This document shows positions 1 to 8,340 of a stretch of DNA of 64,000 nucleotides, in pieces (positions within the stretch are counted from its first letter, which is position 1; every line of letters begins with the position of its first letter). The translations under genes were made by a program, and so were the position numbers. Origin of the DNA: Spirosoma validum (GTDB lineage Bacteria; Bacteroidota; Bacteroidia; Cytophagales; Spirosomataceae); assembly GCF_014699035.1 (NCBI RefSeq), contig NZ_JACXAA010000009.1:124001-188000 (forward strand), given 5' to 3'. The notes under the pieces were generated by a model that saw only the letters and a list, made by a program, of their open reading frames with translations, did not search any database and was not told where the DNA came from.

Positions 1-55
1 TGCTACGAGAACGACTCAGATTTGAATAGTGTTTCATCAGTAACGGCATTCGCCG

Positions 56-63
56 TACCTTTG
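56..63 (+). promoter_or_regulatory. Bacteroidota-type -7 promoter box
   Basis: TACCTTTG matches the Bacteroidota housekeeping -7 consensus TAnnTTTG. It lies 24 bp before the ATG of the cysteine desulfurase gene, so transcription would start near position 70 with a very short leader. No convincing -33 TTTG was seen at the ideal spacing. The role is inferred from motif and position. Confidence 0.5.
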
Positions 64-87
64 CAGGATAGACAAATCTGAATTGCG

Positions 88-1251
88 ATGACACCAGCCG
101 CTGCCGTTTACTTAGATAATGCCGCTACGACCCGACTCGATTCTGAAGTTTTAGACGCTATGTTGCCGCTTATGACGGAGCAGTTCGGTAACCCATCGTC
201 TATACACAGTCATGGCCGAACGGTTCGTACAGCGATCGAGAAAGCCCGCAAAACGGTGGCATCGTTACTCAACACCTCGCCCGCCGAAATTTTCTTTACG
301 TCAGGCGGTACCGAAGCCGATAATACGGCCATTCGGAGTAGTATTGAAACCTACCGTCTGACGCACGCCATTACGTCCCCTTTGGAACATCATGCCGTTT
401 TACACACGCTTCAACACCTCGAACAACAGGGTACCATTCGGCTAAGTATGGTCAACATTGATCCCAAAGGACACATTGATCTGACGCATCTGGAAGAACT
501 GCTACGCCAAAACCCACGAACACTGGTCTCGCTTATGCATGGGAACAACGAGATCGGTAATTTGCTGAATCTGAACCGGGTAGGGGAGCTATGTCGGGAA
601 TACGACGCTATTTTTCATTCCGATACGGTACAAACGATGGGTCATTTTCGGCACGATCTGCAACAACTGCCGGTCGACTTTATCGTGGGCGCTGGTCACA
701 AATTCCACGGACCTAAAGGAGTCGGTTTCCTGTATGTCAATGCTGAACGCGTAAAAATTCATCCGTTCGTGTATGGGGGAGCGCAGGAGCGTAACATGCG
801 GGGCGGTACCGAAAATGTGTATGGTATTGTCGGTTTAGCGAAAGCGCTGGAAATTGCGTACCGCGATATGGATGATCACAAACACCACATTACGTCGCTG
901 AAACGCCGGATGATTGAGCGGCTCCGTGATAAAATGCCCGACGTCCAGTTCAACGGTAATTCGGCAGATGTTGGAAACAGTTTGTACACCGTATTGAACG
1001 TCAGTCTGCCAGCGTCGGACTTGAGCGATATGCTGTTGTTCAGTCTGGACATCGCCCGGATTTCGGCCTCGGGTGGGTCTGCCTGTTCGAGCGGATCAAG
1101 TGTTGGTTCACACGTATTGGCCGCTTTGCCGGAAGTAGACCCTGAGCGTGGTTACGTTCGGTTCTCGTTCGGAAAATACAACACAACTGAGGAGATTGAC
1201 TACGCCGTCGATACGTTAGTGGGCTTATATCAGAAGGAATTAGTGAAATAG
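88..1251 (+). CDS. cysteine desulfurase (NifS/IscS family, class V aminotransferase fold)
   Basis: A cytosolic PLP enzyme that removes sulfur from cysteine as an enzyme-bound persulfide and supplies it for Fe-S cluster assembly or thio-modification. The 387-residue length is normal. The N-terminus reads YLDNAATTRLD, typical of the family. The PLP lysine is K205 in GHKFHGPKG, and the catalytic cysteine is C333 in the loop GGSACSSGS. No Isc or Suf partner gene lies beside it in the window, so the recipient of the sulfur cannot be read from context. The ATG at 88 follows a TAnnTTTG box. The next gene is convergent. Confidence 0.93.
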   Translation: MTPAAAVYLDNAATTRLDSEVLDAMLPLMTEQFGNPSSIHSHGRTVRTAIEKARKTVASLLNTSPAEIFFTSGGTEADNTAIRSSIETYRLTHAITSPLEHHAVLHTLQHLEQQGTIRLSMVNIDPKGHIDLTHLEELLRQNPRTLVSLMHGNNEIGNLLNLNRVGELCREYDAIFHSDTVQTMGHFRHDLQQLPVDFIVGAGHKFHGPKGVGFLYVNAERVKIHPFVYGGAQERNMRGGTENVYGIVGLAKALEIAYRDMDDHKHHITSLKRRMIERLRDKMPDVQFNGNSADVGNSLYTVLNVSLPASDLSDMLLFSLDIARISASGGSACSSGSSVGSHVLAALPEVDPERGYVRFSFGKYNTTEEIDYAVDTLVGLYQKELVK

Positions 1252-1310
1252 ACTTGGTCTGATACGTAGTGAAATCACTTCACGACGCGACATGTTTATT
1301 ATGAATAGCT

Positions 1311-1375
1311 ATTGATTGTCAATTAGTTGTCCATCTCGCAGTCAAACGACTGATAACAGCTAAATGACAATCAAT
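1311..1375. repeat. imperfect inverted repeat between convergent genes
   Basis: Arms at 1311-1328 and 1358-1375 share ATTGATTGTCA and form an imperfect 18-bp stem with a loop of about 30 bases. It lies in the convergent gap between the cysteine desulfurase and the PhnB-like gene. There is no clear U-tract, so a bidirectional terminator is possible but unproven. Confidence 0.45.
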
Positions 1376-1395
1376 GAACTCGAATAACGACGTCT

Positions 1396-1857
1396 TTATG
1401 CTTGCTCTAATGTAGCGATGTCGATTTTACTCATTTTCAACATGGCTTGCATGACTCGCTTTGCCTTCTCCGGGTCTTTATCTTGCAACAATTTGGTTAA
1501 TGCCGAGGGGACAATTTGCCAGGATACACCAAACTTATCTTTCAACCAGCCACACGGGCCAGGTTCGCCACCTTCAGAAAGCTTCTCCCAAAAATAATCG
1601 ACTTCTTCCTGGTTCTGACAGTCGACAGAGAGCGAGATACCTTCGGAAAACGTAAAATGCGGTCCACCATTTAAAGCTGTAAATTTCTGACCGTCAAGAT
1701 CAAACGTAACGGTCATTGCCATTCCAGCAGGCATATTCCCTCCTTTTGCGTACCGGGAAACGTTGACGATTTTTGAGTTTTTGAAGACAGAGGTGTACAA
1801 ATTAGCAGCCTCTTCAGCCTGATCGTTAAATGTCAGGAATGTGGTAATTTTTTGCAT
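1396..1857 (-). CDS. VOC-superfamily PhnB-like protein (3-demethylubiquinone-methyltransferase-like fold)
   Basis: A 153-residue protein starting MQKITTFLTFNDQAEEAANL, the typical opening of the PhnB-like branch of the vicinal oxygen chelate (glyoxalase/bleomycin) superfamily. Other family marks are FDLDGQKFTALNGGPHF near residues 52-68 and GWLKDKFGVSWQIVP near residues 103-117. The family keeps the paired beta-alpha-beta-beta-beta fold, but many members have no known reaction. The catalytic role is therefore unassigned, despite the common 'methyltransferase' name. It appears to be a single-gene unit followed by a broken reductase gene on the same strand. Confidence 0.85.
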   Translation of the reverse strand: MQKITTFLTFNDQAEEAANLYTSVFKNSKIVNVSRYAKGGNMPAGMAMTVTFDLDGQKFTALNGGPHFTFSEGISLSVDCQNQEEVDYFWEKLSEGGEPGPCGWLKDKFGVSWQIVPSALTKLLQDKDPEKAKRVMQAMLKMSKIDIATLEQA

Positions 1858-2001
1858 ATTGTTTACTGGTATTGGTTATTAATCAGTTAAATGTAAGCTA
1901 ATTTTTAGCTGCGTGGGGAGGGTGAAAACGACAAAAACAGGGGTGATTCCGACACAGCAGCGATACGGAGTCAATTATGAACGTAGTAGTTTTTTGGCAG
2001 C

Positions 2002-2568
2002 TTACCTCCGTTGATATGTCAAGCTGGTAACCCCATTTTTGTGAGCTTTACTACTCATTAGATGCAAGCTTACCTTCGCGGATTCATCAGAAAACAGTTT
2101 GTCGCCTTGAACCGCAATGACCGGATGAATCACGAGTCGTAACTCATCGAAAAGGCCATTCTCTAAAAATAGCTGCCAGGTTTTCAGACCGCTTTCAATG
2201 GGAATCGTTTTGCCGTCACTGTTTTTGAGTTTCTCTATTTCCTGCCCGAAAGATCCCCAGTCTTTACTCGTCAACTGTTCAGAATTGGCCCAGATCAGGT
2301 CGACTGGTGATTAGGATATGACAATTTTCCGGATTTCGTTTATCTTTTTGGCAAACGAGTGCTCAAGAGCCGAATGGGATGACTTTTCCGCATTTTGCCA
2401 GTAATCGGCCATGGAAGGATACGTATTACTTCCCATCAAACTGGCATCGTACTGATCATAAGCGGCCAGCGATTCTTCCAGGATCTCGTCGCTGAATGAC
2501 ATCCATTTATCCGGGTCCGACACGATACCATCGAGCGACATGTTCATGTACAGGCTAATTTTTCTCAT
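2002..2568 (-). pseudogene. dihydrofolate reductase-like (RibD_C family) protein, interrupted by an in-frame TAA
   Basis: Reading on the minus strand from ATG 2568, the frame gives a RibD_C/DHFR-like N-terminus (MRKISLYMNMSLDGIVSD, then a MGSNTYPSM segment) and stops at TAA 2313-2311. The same frame continues at once as SPVDLIWANSE and runs on to 2002 with the family's C-terminal half (LIHPVIAVQGDKLF-like core). No base is gained or lost; a single nonsense codon splits an otherwise normal protein of about 188 residues. It is either a recent pseudogene, a sequencing error or a recoded stop. The related intact family includes small stand-alone reductases of uncertain substrate. Confidence 0.8.
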
Positions 2569-2723
2569 TGGTACGTTGTTTATACGGTTATGTGCGATGT
2601 ACCTTTCTCTGACAAAAATGGTATAAAGCGTTCTAACTAAAGGGGGGTAAGGCCGACAATAGAAGGAGGGAAATGCGACAGTAATGTTCTTTTGTTTTGG
2701 CTAGATCAGACAAACTTTTACAT

Positions 2724-2760
2724 AAAAAAAGGGTCTGAAGTGAATTCTTCAGACCCTTTA
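2724..2760 (-). terminator. intrinsic terminator of the FMN reductase gene
   Basis: AAAGGGTCTGAAG and CTTCAGACCCTTT form a 13-bp perfect stem around a short loop. The A-run on the plus strand supplies the U-tract for minus-strand transcription. It sits just past the stop codon of the reductase gene. Confidence 0.8.
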
Positions 2761-2781
2761 CTAATCAGACTCGTTTTAGGG

Positions 2782-3378
2782 TTATTTCTCCACCAAACTG
2801 GGACTCATCCACCGTTGTGCTACGTTCAGCGTATACGTCAAAAACGCCCGTGTTGTTCGTTCATAAATTTCATGGCCGGCAAAATGGCCGTTTTCGTCCA
2901 GGTTTTTGTCGGTTTCGTGTGATTCATACAACTTTGGCGATACGATAGAGTAGCTATTTGTGAAGCTAATCAGTTTGTTCACTACCGTTGTCATATCCAA
3001 CGCGGGCTGACGACCCCCGCGTCCGTTGGAAATACCAACCATCGCGAAGACTTTATTGTCGAACAAATGCTTAAACGCAGGGCCTCCCAACTGATGAACA
3101 ACATTCGTGGCTTGTGGAGGAGCTGTCCAGTTGTATTCAGGCATAGCAAAAATGACCAGATCGGCGGCTTCCCAGGCACTGATCAGCTCCTGTTGAAACG
3201 ACGTCAATGTATCTTTTTTTACAGATCCCTGACCAACAAACGGTATATCGTAATCCTCAAACGTAACGATCGTAACCTCATGTTGACCCTCTTCGGCCAG
3301 TACGTGCCGGAGGTAATTGACAAAACGCAGCGAGTTGCTGTTTTTGCGTGATGAGGTGGAAACGAGGGCAATTTTCAT
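2782..3378 (-). CDS. NADPH-dependent FMN reductase (flavodoxin-like fold)
   Basis: A cytosolic flavoprotein of about 198 residues in the NADPH-dependent FMN reductase/azoreductase family. The N-terminal MKIALVSTSSRKNSNS is the first strand and phosphate-binding loop for FMN. AMPEYNW near residues 89-95 and the glycine-rich GISNGRGGRQP near 125-135 are the other flavin-contact loops. The start at 3378 is preferred over the in-frame ATG 15 bp upstream because the first strand begins directly at MKIALVS. It is monocistronic with its own terminator. The substrate (quinone, nitro or azo compound, or free flavin) cannot be told from sequence. Confidence 0.88.
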   Translation of the reverse strand: MKIALVSTSSRKNSNSLRFVNYLRHVLAEEGQHEVTIVTFEDYDIPFVGQGSVKKDTLTSFQQELISAWEAADLVIFAMPEYNWTAPPQATNVVHQLGGPAFKHLFDNKVFAMVGISNGRGGRQPALDMTTVVNKLISFTNSYSIVSPKLYESHETDKNLDENGHFAGHEIYERTTRAFLTYTLNVAQRWMSPSLVEK

Positions 3379-3518
3379 TAATGTGATTGTCAAATACAGT
3401 TAGAAAACCACACCGTTTACCCTTTAGTTTCAAGAGTAAAGCAGAGTCAACTGCAACGTTTATGGATTTGTAAGGGTCTTTGCATCCTAGTAGCAGGCTA
3501 ATTCAACGCGACTGGCTT

Positions 3519-3842
3519 ATGAAAACATTACTTGCCCTACTGTTTCTCTCGGGCTGTGCATATGCGCAATCCCCAGCTCAACTGATTCGTCGTGATTCAA
3601 TACCGGAGGTATTCCCGCCAGATCACATGCCCAATTCTCGCCCGAACAATTCGTTTTATCGGTATCATTCGGACCCCAAGAACGTGATGCGGGCTACGCT
3701 GGACAATATGCCGATCAAAGTGCCTGATACGTCCGTTACGTATATAATGGAGCAGAAGTACCTTCGCCACCGCCAGCCTGCTGAACCACCGACTCAATTT
3801 CTGAAGCCAATGCCCCGTATTGTCCCCAAACGGTTTCGATAA
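3519..3842 (+). CDS. small exported protein of unknown function
   Basis: The start at 3519 gives MKTLLALLFLSGCAYAQSP, a good signal peptide with probable cleavage after AYAQ. An upstream in-frame ATG at 3480 would put 13 extra polar residues ahead of it and is less likely. The mature part is about 90 residues, rich in proline and arginine, with no domain I recognise. A box like TAnnTTTG (GGTCTTTG at 3474-3481) lies upstream. It is probably periplasmic or surface-exposed. No functional partner is visible. Confidence 0.6.
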   Translation: MKTLLALLFLSGCAYAQSPAQLIRRDSIPEVFPPDHMPNSRPNNSFYRYHSDPKNVMRATLDNMPIKVPDTSVTYIMEQKYLRHRQPAEPPTQFLKPMPRIVPKRFR

Positions 3843-3858
3843 CTGACAACTAATTTTA

Positions 3859-3932
3859 TTAACCACAGAGCCACAAAGTACACGGAGCTTTCGCAAAATT
3901 TAAACTCCATTACTTTGTGGCTCTGTGGTTAA
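3859..3932. repeat. 22-bp perfect inverted repeat (ACCACAGAGCCACAAAG type)
   Basis: Arms at 3859-3880 and 3911-3932 are perfect complements over 22 bp with a 30-base loop. It lies between convergent genes. The arm resembles an ACCACAGAG-type dispersed sequence that I recall from many bacterial genomes; that recollection was not checked here. Confidence 0.75.
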
Positions 3933-3940
3933 CCGCTGAT

Positions 3941-5059
3941 TTATCGTAAGGCTTGGGCTAAATCGGCGATTAAGTCTTCGGCGTGTTCCAGGCCAATAGA
4001 AACACGTAGCAGATTTTTCGGAGTTGCCGACGTTAATCCCTCTACGCTGGCCCGATGTTCAATCAGGCTTTCAACCCCACCAAGACTTGTCGCCCGGGCG
4101 AACAGTTTCAATTTACCGATAAATTGAAGCGCTTTTTCCTGTCCACCCTTCACCTGTACCGATAACATGGCGCCCGGTCCGTTCATCTGTTGATGAATAA
4201 TAGCTCGGTCGGGGTGGTTGGCTAAGCCCGGATAATGTATTTTCTCAACGGCTGGATGGTCGTCTAAAAAATCAGCAACCGCCTGAGCCGTTGCACTCTG
4301 CGCCCGCACACGTACGCCCAATGTTTTAATCCCACGACTCACTAACCAGCAGTCAAAGGGCGATGGGACTGCTCCGGACAATCCCTGTAACATGCGTACA
4401 CGCTGCGTAAACTCATTATCCCGCTTGAAAATCAAAGCTCCCCCCAATACGTCACTGTGGCCGCTAAGGTACTTCGTGGTTGAGTGCATTACCACGTCGC
4501 AGTTCAGGTCGAGCGGGCGTTGCAGGACGGGCGTTGCCCATGTATTATCGCAGACACAAATCGCCCCGACCTCGTGCGCTAATCGACTGACAGACAATAG
4601 GTCGGTAATATCCAGCATCGGATTAGACGGTGTTTCGCACCACACAACGCGGGTATTTTCGTGGATCGACGCTTTCACTGCATCCAGATCGTTCATGTGT
4701 ACACGCGTATACGTAAGTCCCCAGGGGTGAAATACTTGTTCGAGCAACGCCGGTGTGCCGTAATACGCATCAGTCGAGAGCAACACATGATCACCCGGAC
4801 GTAACGCCTGAAACAACGTCATGGTAGCTGCCTGTCCCGACCCAAACGCCATACCGACGGTGCCCCCTTCAAGCATAGCCAATGCTTTTTCCAGTGCTTC
4901 GCGCGTGGGATTGTTCGGACGGGCATAGGTATAGTTGGCGGGCAGCTCATTCGCTTCGTTACGAGCAAACGTCGTTGACAGGTGAATGGGTGCAACAACA
5001 TCCCCTGTGTCAGGGTCAGGATGGTGCGTAGCGCGGAGGGCGAGCGTATCGAAATGCAT
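3941..5059 (-). CDS. trans-sulfuration PLP enzyme (cystathionine gamma-synthase/beta-lyase/gamma-lyase family)
   Basis: A 372-residue Cys/Met-metabolism PLP enzyme. TYARPNNPTREALEKAL near residues 44-60 and FGSGQAATM near 72-80 are family blocks. The PLP lysine is K196 in HSTTKYLSG. The tail IEHRASVEG is also typical. Start 5059 (MHFDTLALR) is chosen over the longer ATG at 5098 because family members begin at this point. Sequence alone does not separate cystathionine synthesis from beta- or gamma-cleavage, and no met operon surrounds it. Confidence 0.88.
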   Translation of the reverse strand: MHFDTLALRATHHPDPDTGDVVAPIHLSTTFARNEANELPANYTYARPNNPTREALEKALAMLEGGTVGMAFGSGQAATMTLFQALRPGDHVLLSTDAYYGTPALLEQVFHPWGLTYTRVHMNDLDAVKASIHENTRVVWCETPSNPMLDITDLLSVSRLAHEVGAICVCDNTWATPVLQRPLDLNCDVVMHSTTKYLSGHSDVLGGALIFKRDNEFTQRVRMLQGLSGAVPSPFDCWLVSRGIKTLGVRVRAQSATAQAVADFLDDHPAVEKIHYPGLANHPDRAIIHQQMNGPGAMLSVQVKGGQEKALQFIGKLKLFARATSLGGVESLIEHRASVEGLTSATPKNLLRVSIGLEHAEDLIADLAQALR

Positions 5060-5234
5060 GACGAGTATAAAACGAGAGTCGGATGGTTGTGAATGCAACA
5101 GTTGGAGCGGAAAGAAAGTTGACTCGGTGCCACCCGATCAGGAAAATGAGTTCGGTAATTTTTTTGACCATCATGCCTGACCAATACATAGAGTCTGTTA
5201 CATTTAGGCTATTGTATGCAAGCATACTATTGTT

Positions 5235-6074
5235 ATGGAACAAACGTATCAGGCTTTAGCCTTCGAACAGATCAACGGCGTTATGACCGTTACGTTACTC
5301 GGACCTGGGAAAGGCAACGCAATGGGGCCGGAGTTTTGGGAGGAGTTACCCAACGCAATGGATGAGATCAACCGGATGCATGACATTCGCTGTATCGTCT
5401 TTCGAGGGCGTGGTGATCATTTCAGTTATGGACTCAACATACCGCAAATGATGCCTCTGTTAGGCAAGATGACGACCGGTACTGTACTGGCGCATCAACG
5501 GATGGACCTGATGGCACAGATTCGGCAAATGCAGTTGGGATTTCAAAAAATGCACGAATCGCCAAAACCAGTCATTGCTGCTGTACATGGCTGGTGTATT
5601 GGTGGCGGAGTAAATATGATCGCTGCTGCCGATATCCGGCTCTGTTCCCGTGACGCCAAATTCAGCTTACGCGAAGCCAAGCTTGCCATCACGCCCGACA
5701 TTGGAGGATTACAGTTTCTTCCAGCCATTATTGGTCAGGGTTTCACCCGAGAAATGGCGTTTACAGGCGCTGACTATGATACTGCCTTTGCGGAACGTAT
5801 CGGGCTGGTCAATCATGTATACGATACGCCCGATCAGTTATTCGAAGCGGCTGCTACGTTGGCCCGACAAATTGCCGATAATCCCGCCACGGCAGTTCAG
5901 GGCGCTAAACGGGTGCTGAATTATAGCCTGAATAAATCCATTGAAGACGGTCTTCAATACGTAGCGGTCTGGAATTCGAGCCAACTCCAGTCCGACGATT
6001 TCTCCGAAGCCATGCAGGCCACGATGGAGAAGCGACAAGCTGAGTTTAATAAAAAATCAAATCGAGGTTATTAA
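5235..6074 (+). CDS. crotonase-family delta(3,5)-delta(2,4)-dienoyl-CoA isomerase-like protein
   Basis: A 279-residue crotonase. HGWCIGGGVNM (residues 118-128) is the oxyanion-hole region. E147 and D155 align with the two catalytic acids of mammalian ECH1 (rat Glu196 and Asp204), and the surrounding segment AKLAITPDIGGLQFLP is ECH1-like. The aspartate found in rat ECH1 at position 176 is N127 here. The enzyme would move double bonds in 3,5-dienoyl-CoA during beta-oxidation of unsaturated fatty acids. The next gene, 30 bp downstream, is a 2,4-dienoyl-CoA reductase homologue, which supports the pairing. A plain enoyl-CoA hydratase is the main alternative. Confidence 0.82.
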   Translation: MEQTYQALAFEQINGVMTVTLLGPGKGNAMGPEFWEELPNAMDEINRMHDIRCIVFRGRGDHFSYGLNIPQMMPLLGKMTTGTVLAHQRMDLMAQIRQMQLGFQKMHESPKPVIAAVHGWCIGGGVNMIAAADIRLCSRDAKFSLREAKLAITPDIGGLQFLPAIIGQGFTREMAFTGADYDTAFAERIGLVNHVYDTPDQLFEAAATLARQIADNPATAVQGAKRVLNYSLNKSIEDGLQYVAVWNSSQLQSDDFSEAMQATMEKRQAEFNKKSNRGY

Positions 6075-6104
6075 CCCCATAACTCATTCGATTATTCACT
6101 CATT

Positions 6105-6986
6105 ATGACCACAGGTATGTTGCGCGATGATGCGCTGAAAGGAAAAACGATTATTGTAACGGGGGGCGGTACAGGTCTCGGAAAATCCATTAGCCGATAT
6201 CTGCTTCAGTTGGGAGCTAACGTAACGATCTGCAGTCGTCGGCAGTCAGTTATTGACGAAACGGCTCAGGAACTGATGCAGGAAACGGGCGGGAAGGTAC
6301 TGGCTGTTCAATGCGATGTACGTAATCCATCGGAGATTGAAAACGTCATTGCCCAAACGATTGAGAAATTTGGCAAAGTTGACGGCCTACTCAATAACTC
6401 AGCCGGAAACTTCATTAGTCCAACCGAGCGACTTTCGTATAAAGCCTTTGATACAATTGTTGATATCGTCCTGCGCGGTACGTATTACTTTACCCTGGCG
6501 ATTGGTAAATACTGGATTGATAACAAAATTCCGGGAGTCGTGCTGAACATTTCGACGACTTATGCGACAACGGGTTCGGGCTACGTAGTACCGTCGGCAG
6601 TAGCAAAAGGCGGAGCCCTGATCATGACTAAATCGCTGGCGGGTGAGTGGGGTAAATACGGTATCCGTCTCAACGCCATTGCACCCGGTCCGTTTCCGAC
6701 CAAAGGGGCTTGGGATCGACTCTTTCCCGAACCGTTGATGAAGATGATGGACCCCGTCAGCCGCATTCCACTCAAACGGGTTGGCGAACATGGCGAGCTG
6801 GCCAATCTCGCGGCCTTTTTGCTGTCTGACTATTCGGGCTTTATCACTGGCGAAACCATCACCATCGACGGGGGCGAAGTACTGATGGCGGGCGAGTTCA
6901 GTCACCTGGAAAACGTTACGTCGGAGCAGTGGGACGACATTGAACAATCGATCAAACAAGCGAATCGGGCAAGTAAAAAGGAGTGA
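6105..6986 (+). CDS. 2,4-dienoyl-CoA reductase-like SDR oxidoreductase (DECR1 type)
   Basis: A 293-residue short-chain dehydrogenase. The NAD(P) loop GGGTGLG is at residues 20-26 and NNSAG at 97-101. The usual YxxxK spacing is absent; instead Y153 (STTYAT) and K168 (AVAKGG) sit 15 apart, as in mitochondrial DECR1 (Tyr199/Lys214). The stretch EWGKYGIRLNAIAPGP and the tail MAGEFSHLENVTSEQWD also follow DECR1. It would reduce 2,4-dienoyl-CoA with NADPH. It follows the dienoyl-CoA isomerase-like gene by 30 bp, so the two probably form one operon for unsaturated fatty-acid breakdown. Confidence 0.87.
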   Translation: MTTGMLRDDALKGKTIIVTGGGTGLGKSISRYLLQLGANVTICSRRQSVIDETAQELMQETGGKVLAVQCDVRNPSEIENVIAQTIEKFGKVDGLLNNSAGNFISPTERLSYKAFDTIVDIVLRGTYYFTLAIGKYWIDNKIPGVVLNISTTYATTGSGYVVPSAVAKGGALIMTKSLAGEWGKYGIRLNAIAPGPFPTKGAWDRLFPEPLMKMMDPVSRIPLKRVGEHGELANLAAFLLSDYSGFITGETITIDGGEVLMAGEFSHLENVTSEQWDDIEQSIKQANRASKKE

Positions 6987-7062
6987 AGAATGAAGCGTGT
7001 AGAGTAAAGAACAAAAGTCATTTTACAGGTTTATTCTTCACTCTACGCTCTTCATTCTTCAC
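6983..7062. repeat. long imperfect inverted repeat overlapping the SDR stop codon
   Basis: Arms at 6983-7011 and 7034-7062 share GTGAAGAATGAAG and AGAGT.AAGAA over about 29 bp with a few mismatches. The left arm covers the stop codon of the reductase gene. The word family (GTGTAGA, GAATGAA, GTGAAGAAT) recurs in the hairpin at 34638-34735. Confidence 0.75.
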
Positions 7063-7121
7063 TTTTTTCGGCACCTTTGTCCCTCAAAAAATGTTCTATT
7101 TACGTATCAAAACTTATAAAA

Positions 7122-7640
7122 ATGCCCAACTGGTTTCTCGGAAAAATCCGCTATCAACAGCCCGTTGACGACTCGAATGTCGGCAGCCGAAATGAGGAGT
7201 TTATCAAGCAAAAAACTGTAACGGAAGCGTATTTGGTGGATGCCGTTAGCTACACCGATGCAGAGACTCGGCTTTATCAGGAGATTGCAGCGAACACGCC
7301 TGACTTCGAGATCACGAACATTTCGCGTATGAAACTGGCCGATGTCTTCCACAACGAAGAAGGGGGCGAAACCTGGTTTAAGGTCAAGGCGATGTTTATT
7401 ACCGACGACGAAAAAACGGGAAAACAGAAGAAAACACCGAGCGTCATGCTGGTGAATGCCGAAACTCCCAAGCAAGCGTACGAACGGGTGGAAGTGAGCC
7501 TGAAAACGGCACTCGATCCATTCGAAATTACGGATGTCAATACAACGAAAATTCTGGACATCTTTCCCTATACAGAAGAGGCTGCCCGTAACTTACGACC
7601 GCTCAGCGAATTGGTGAGTCCGGAGCCGGAAACAGTTTAG
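7122..7640 (+). CDS. DUF4494 family protein
   Basis: With start 7122 the protein is 172 residues and begins MPNWFLGKIRYQQ, the normal opening of this Bacteroidota family. Conserved features visible are TVTEAYLVDAVSYTDAETRLY near residues 32-52, WFKVKAMFITDDEKTGK near 86-102 and LVNAETPKQAYE near 110-121. The longer in-frame ATG at 7077 lies upstream of a CACCTTTG promoter-like box (7072-7079), which speaks for the shorter start. It is a soluble protein with no signal peptide. Its function is unknown. Confidence 0.85.
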   Translation: MPNWFLGKIRYQQPVDDSNVGSRNEEFIKQKTVTEAYLVDAVSYTDAETRLYQEIAANTPDFEITNISRMKLADVFHNEEGGETWFKVKAMFITDDEKTGKQKKTPSVMLVNAETPKQAYERVEVSLKTALDPFEITDVNTTKILDIFPYTEEAARNLRPLSELVSPEPETV

Positions 7641-7648
7641 AAATTAAA

Positions 7649-7722
7649 TTAGCCCCTAAATCCCCCGAAGGATACTTGGCTTAGACATAAACAAAGTCTC
7701 CTCCAGGGGATTTAGGGGCTAA
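7649..7722. repeat. 17-bp perfect inverted repeat (TTAGCCCCTAAATCCCC)
   Basis: Arms at 7649-7665 and 7706-7722 are perfect complements over 17 bp with a 40-base loop. The element follows the DUF4494 stop codon by a few bases. The CCCCTAAATCCCC word is one I recall as a dispersed repeat in other Bacteroidota; this was not checked here. Confidence 0.75.
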
Positions 7723-7818
7723 GCTTATTGCAAAATGGCCTTTTAGTTTTACAGAATTCTGGCCGATTACTCAAACTAGTTGCATTGAATCGCTACAAAT
7801 GCAGATATTTGTCCCATT

Positions 7819-8265
7819 ATGAAACGCACTCTGTTCCGATTGTTCAACATCTTAATGGCCTGTGTCGTGCTGCTGAGCAGTACCGGCTTTGGTCTGGTTG
7901 AACATACGTGCCAGATGCGGGGGCATAAAAAAACGATGCTTGTCGCGTTCAGCGACGTTAAGTCACAGAGTTGCGCTACGGATGAGCAGCCTATGCCATC
8001 AAAGCAAACGGTGATTAAAAAAACTGAATGCTGTCAGGACGATCAGCGTTATGAGAATGTTGATATTTCGTCGTCGATAAGCCAGTTTGTTGCCAAGCTG
8101 GTTAAGAACATCACGGAAGCCGTTGTCGCTGGTTTCGTGTCTGTACTTTCGTGGCTTTTCGAACTGGTTTTTACTCAGAAATCGGCATCGGTTTCGGCCT
8201 TTCCGTCTCCTCCTTCGCTTTCCGGGCGCGATATTCTGACGCTCGTTCAACGTCTGCTTATTTGA
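7819..8265 (+). CDS. HYC_CC_PP family small exported protein
   Basis: A 148-residue protein with a signal peptide (MKRTLFRLFNILMACVVLLS) and the three marks that name the family: a His-x-Cys (EHTCQMRG), a double cysteine (TECCQDD) and a Pro-Pro near the end (PSPPSLSGRDILTL). Family members are found in Bacteroidota next to TonB-dependent receptors. Here a receptor with a CC pair follows at once. A periplasmic metal-binding or delivery role is plausible from context but not proven. Confidence 0.85.
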   Translation: MKRTLFRLFNILMACVVLLSSTGFGLVEHTCQMRGHKKTMLVAFSDVKSQSCATDEQPMPSKQTVIKKTECCQDDQRYENVDISSSISQFVAKLVKNITEAVVAGFVSVLSWLFELVFTQKSASVSAFPSPPSLSGRDILTLVQRLLI

Positions 8266-8340
8266 TACGTTGTTTGATGATGCAAACCGGTGTCGCTACG
8301 ATATCGGCTTGGTGTACCTATTCATCAAACCAACAAACTC

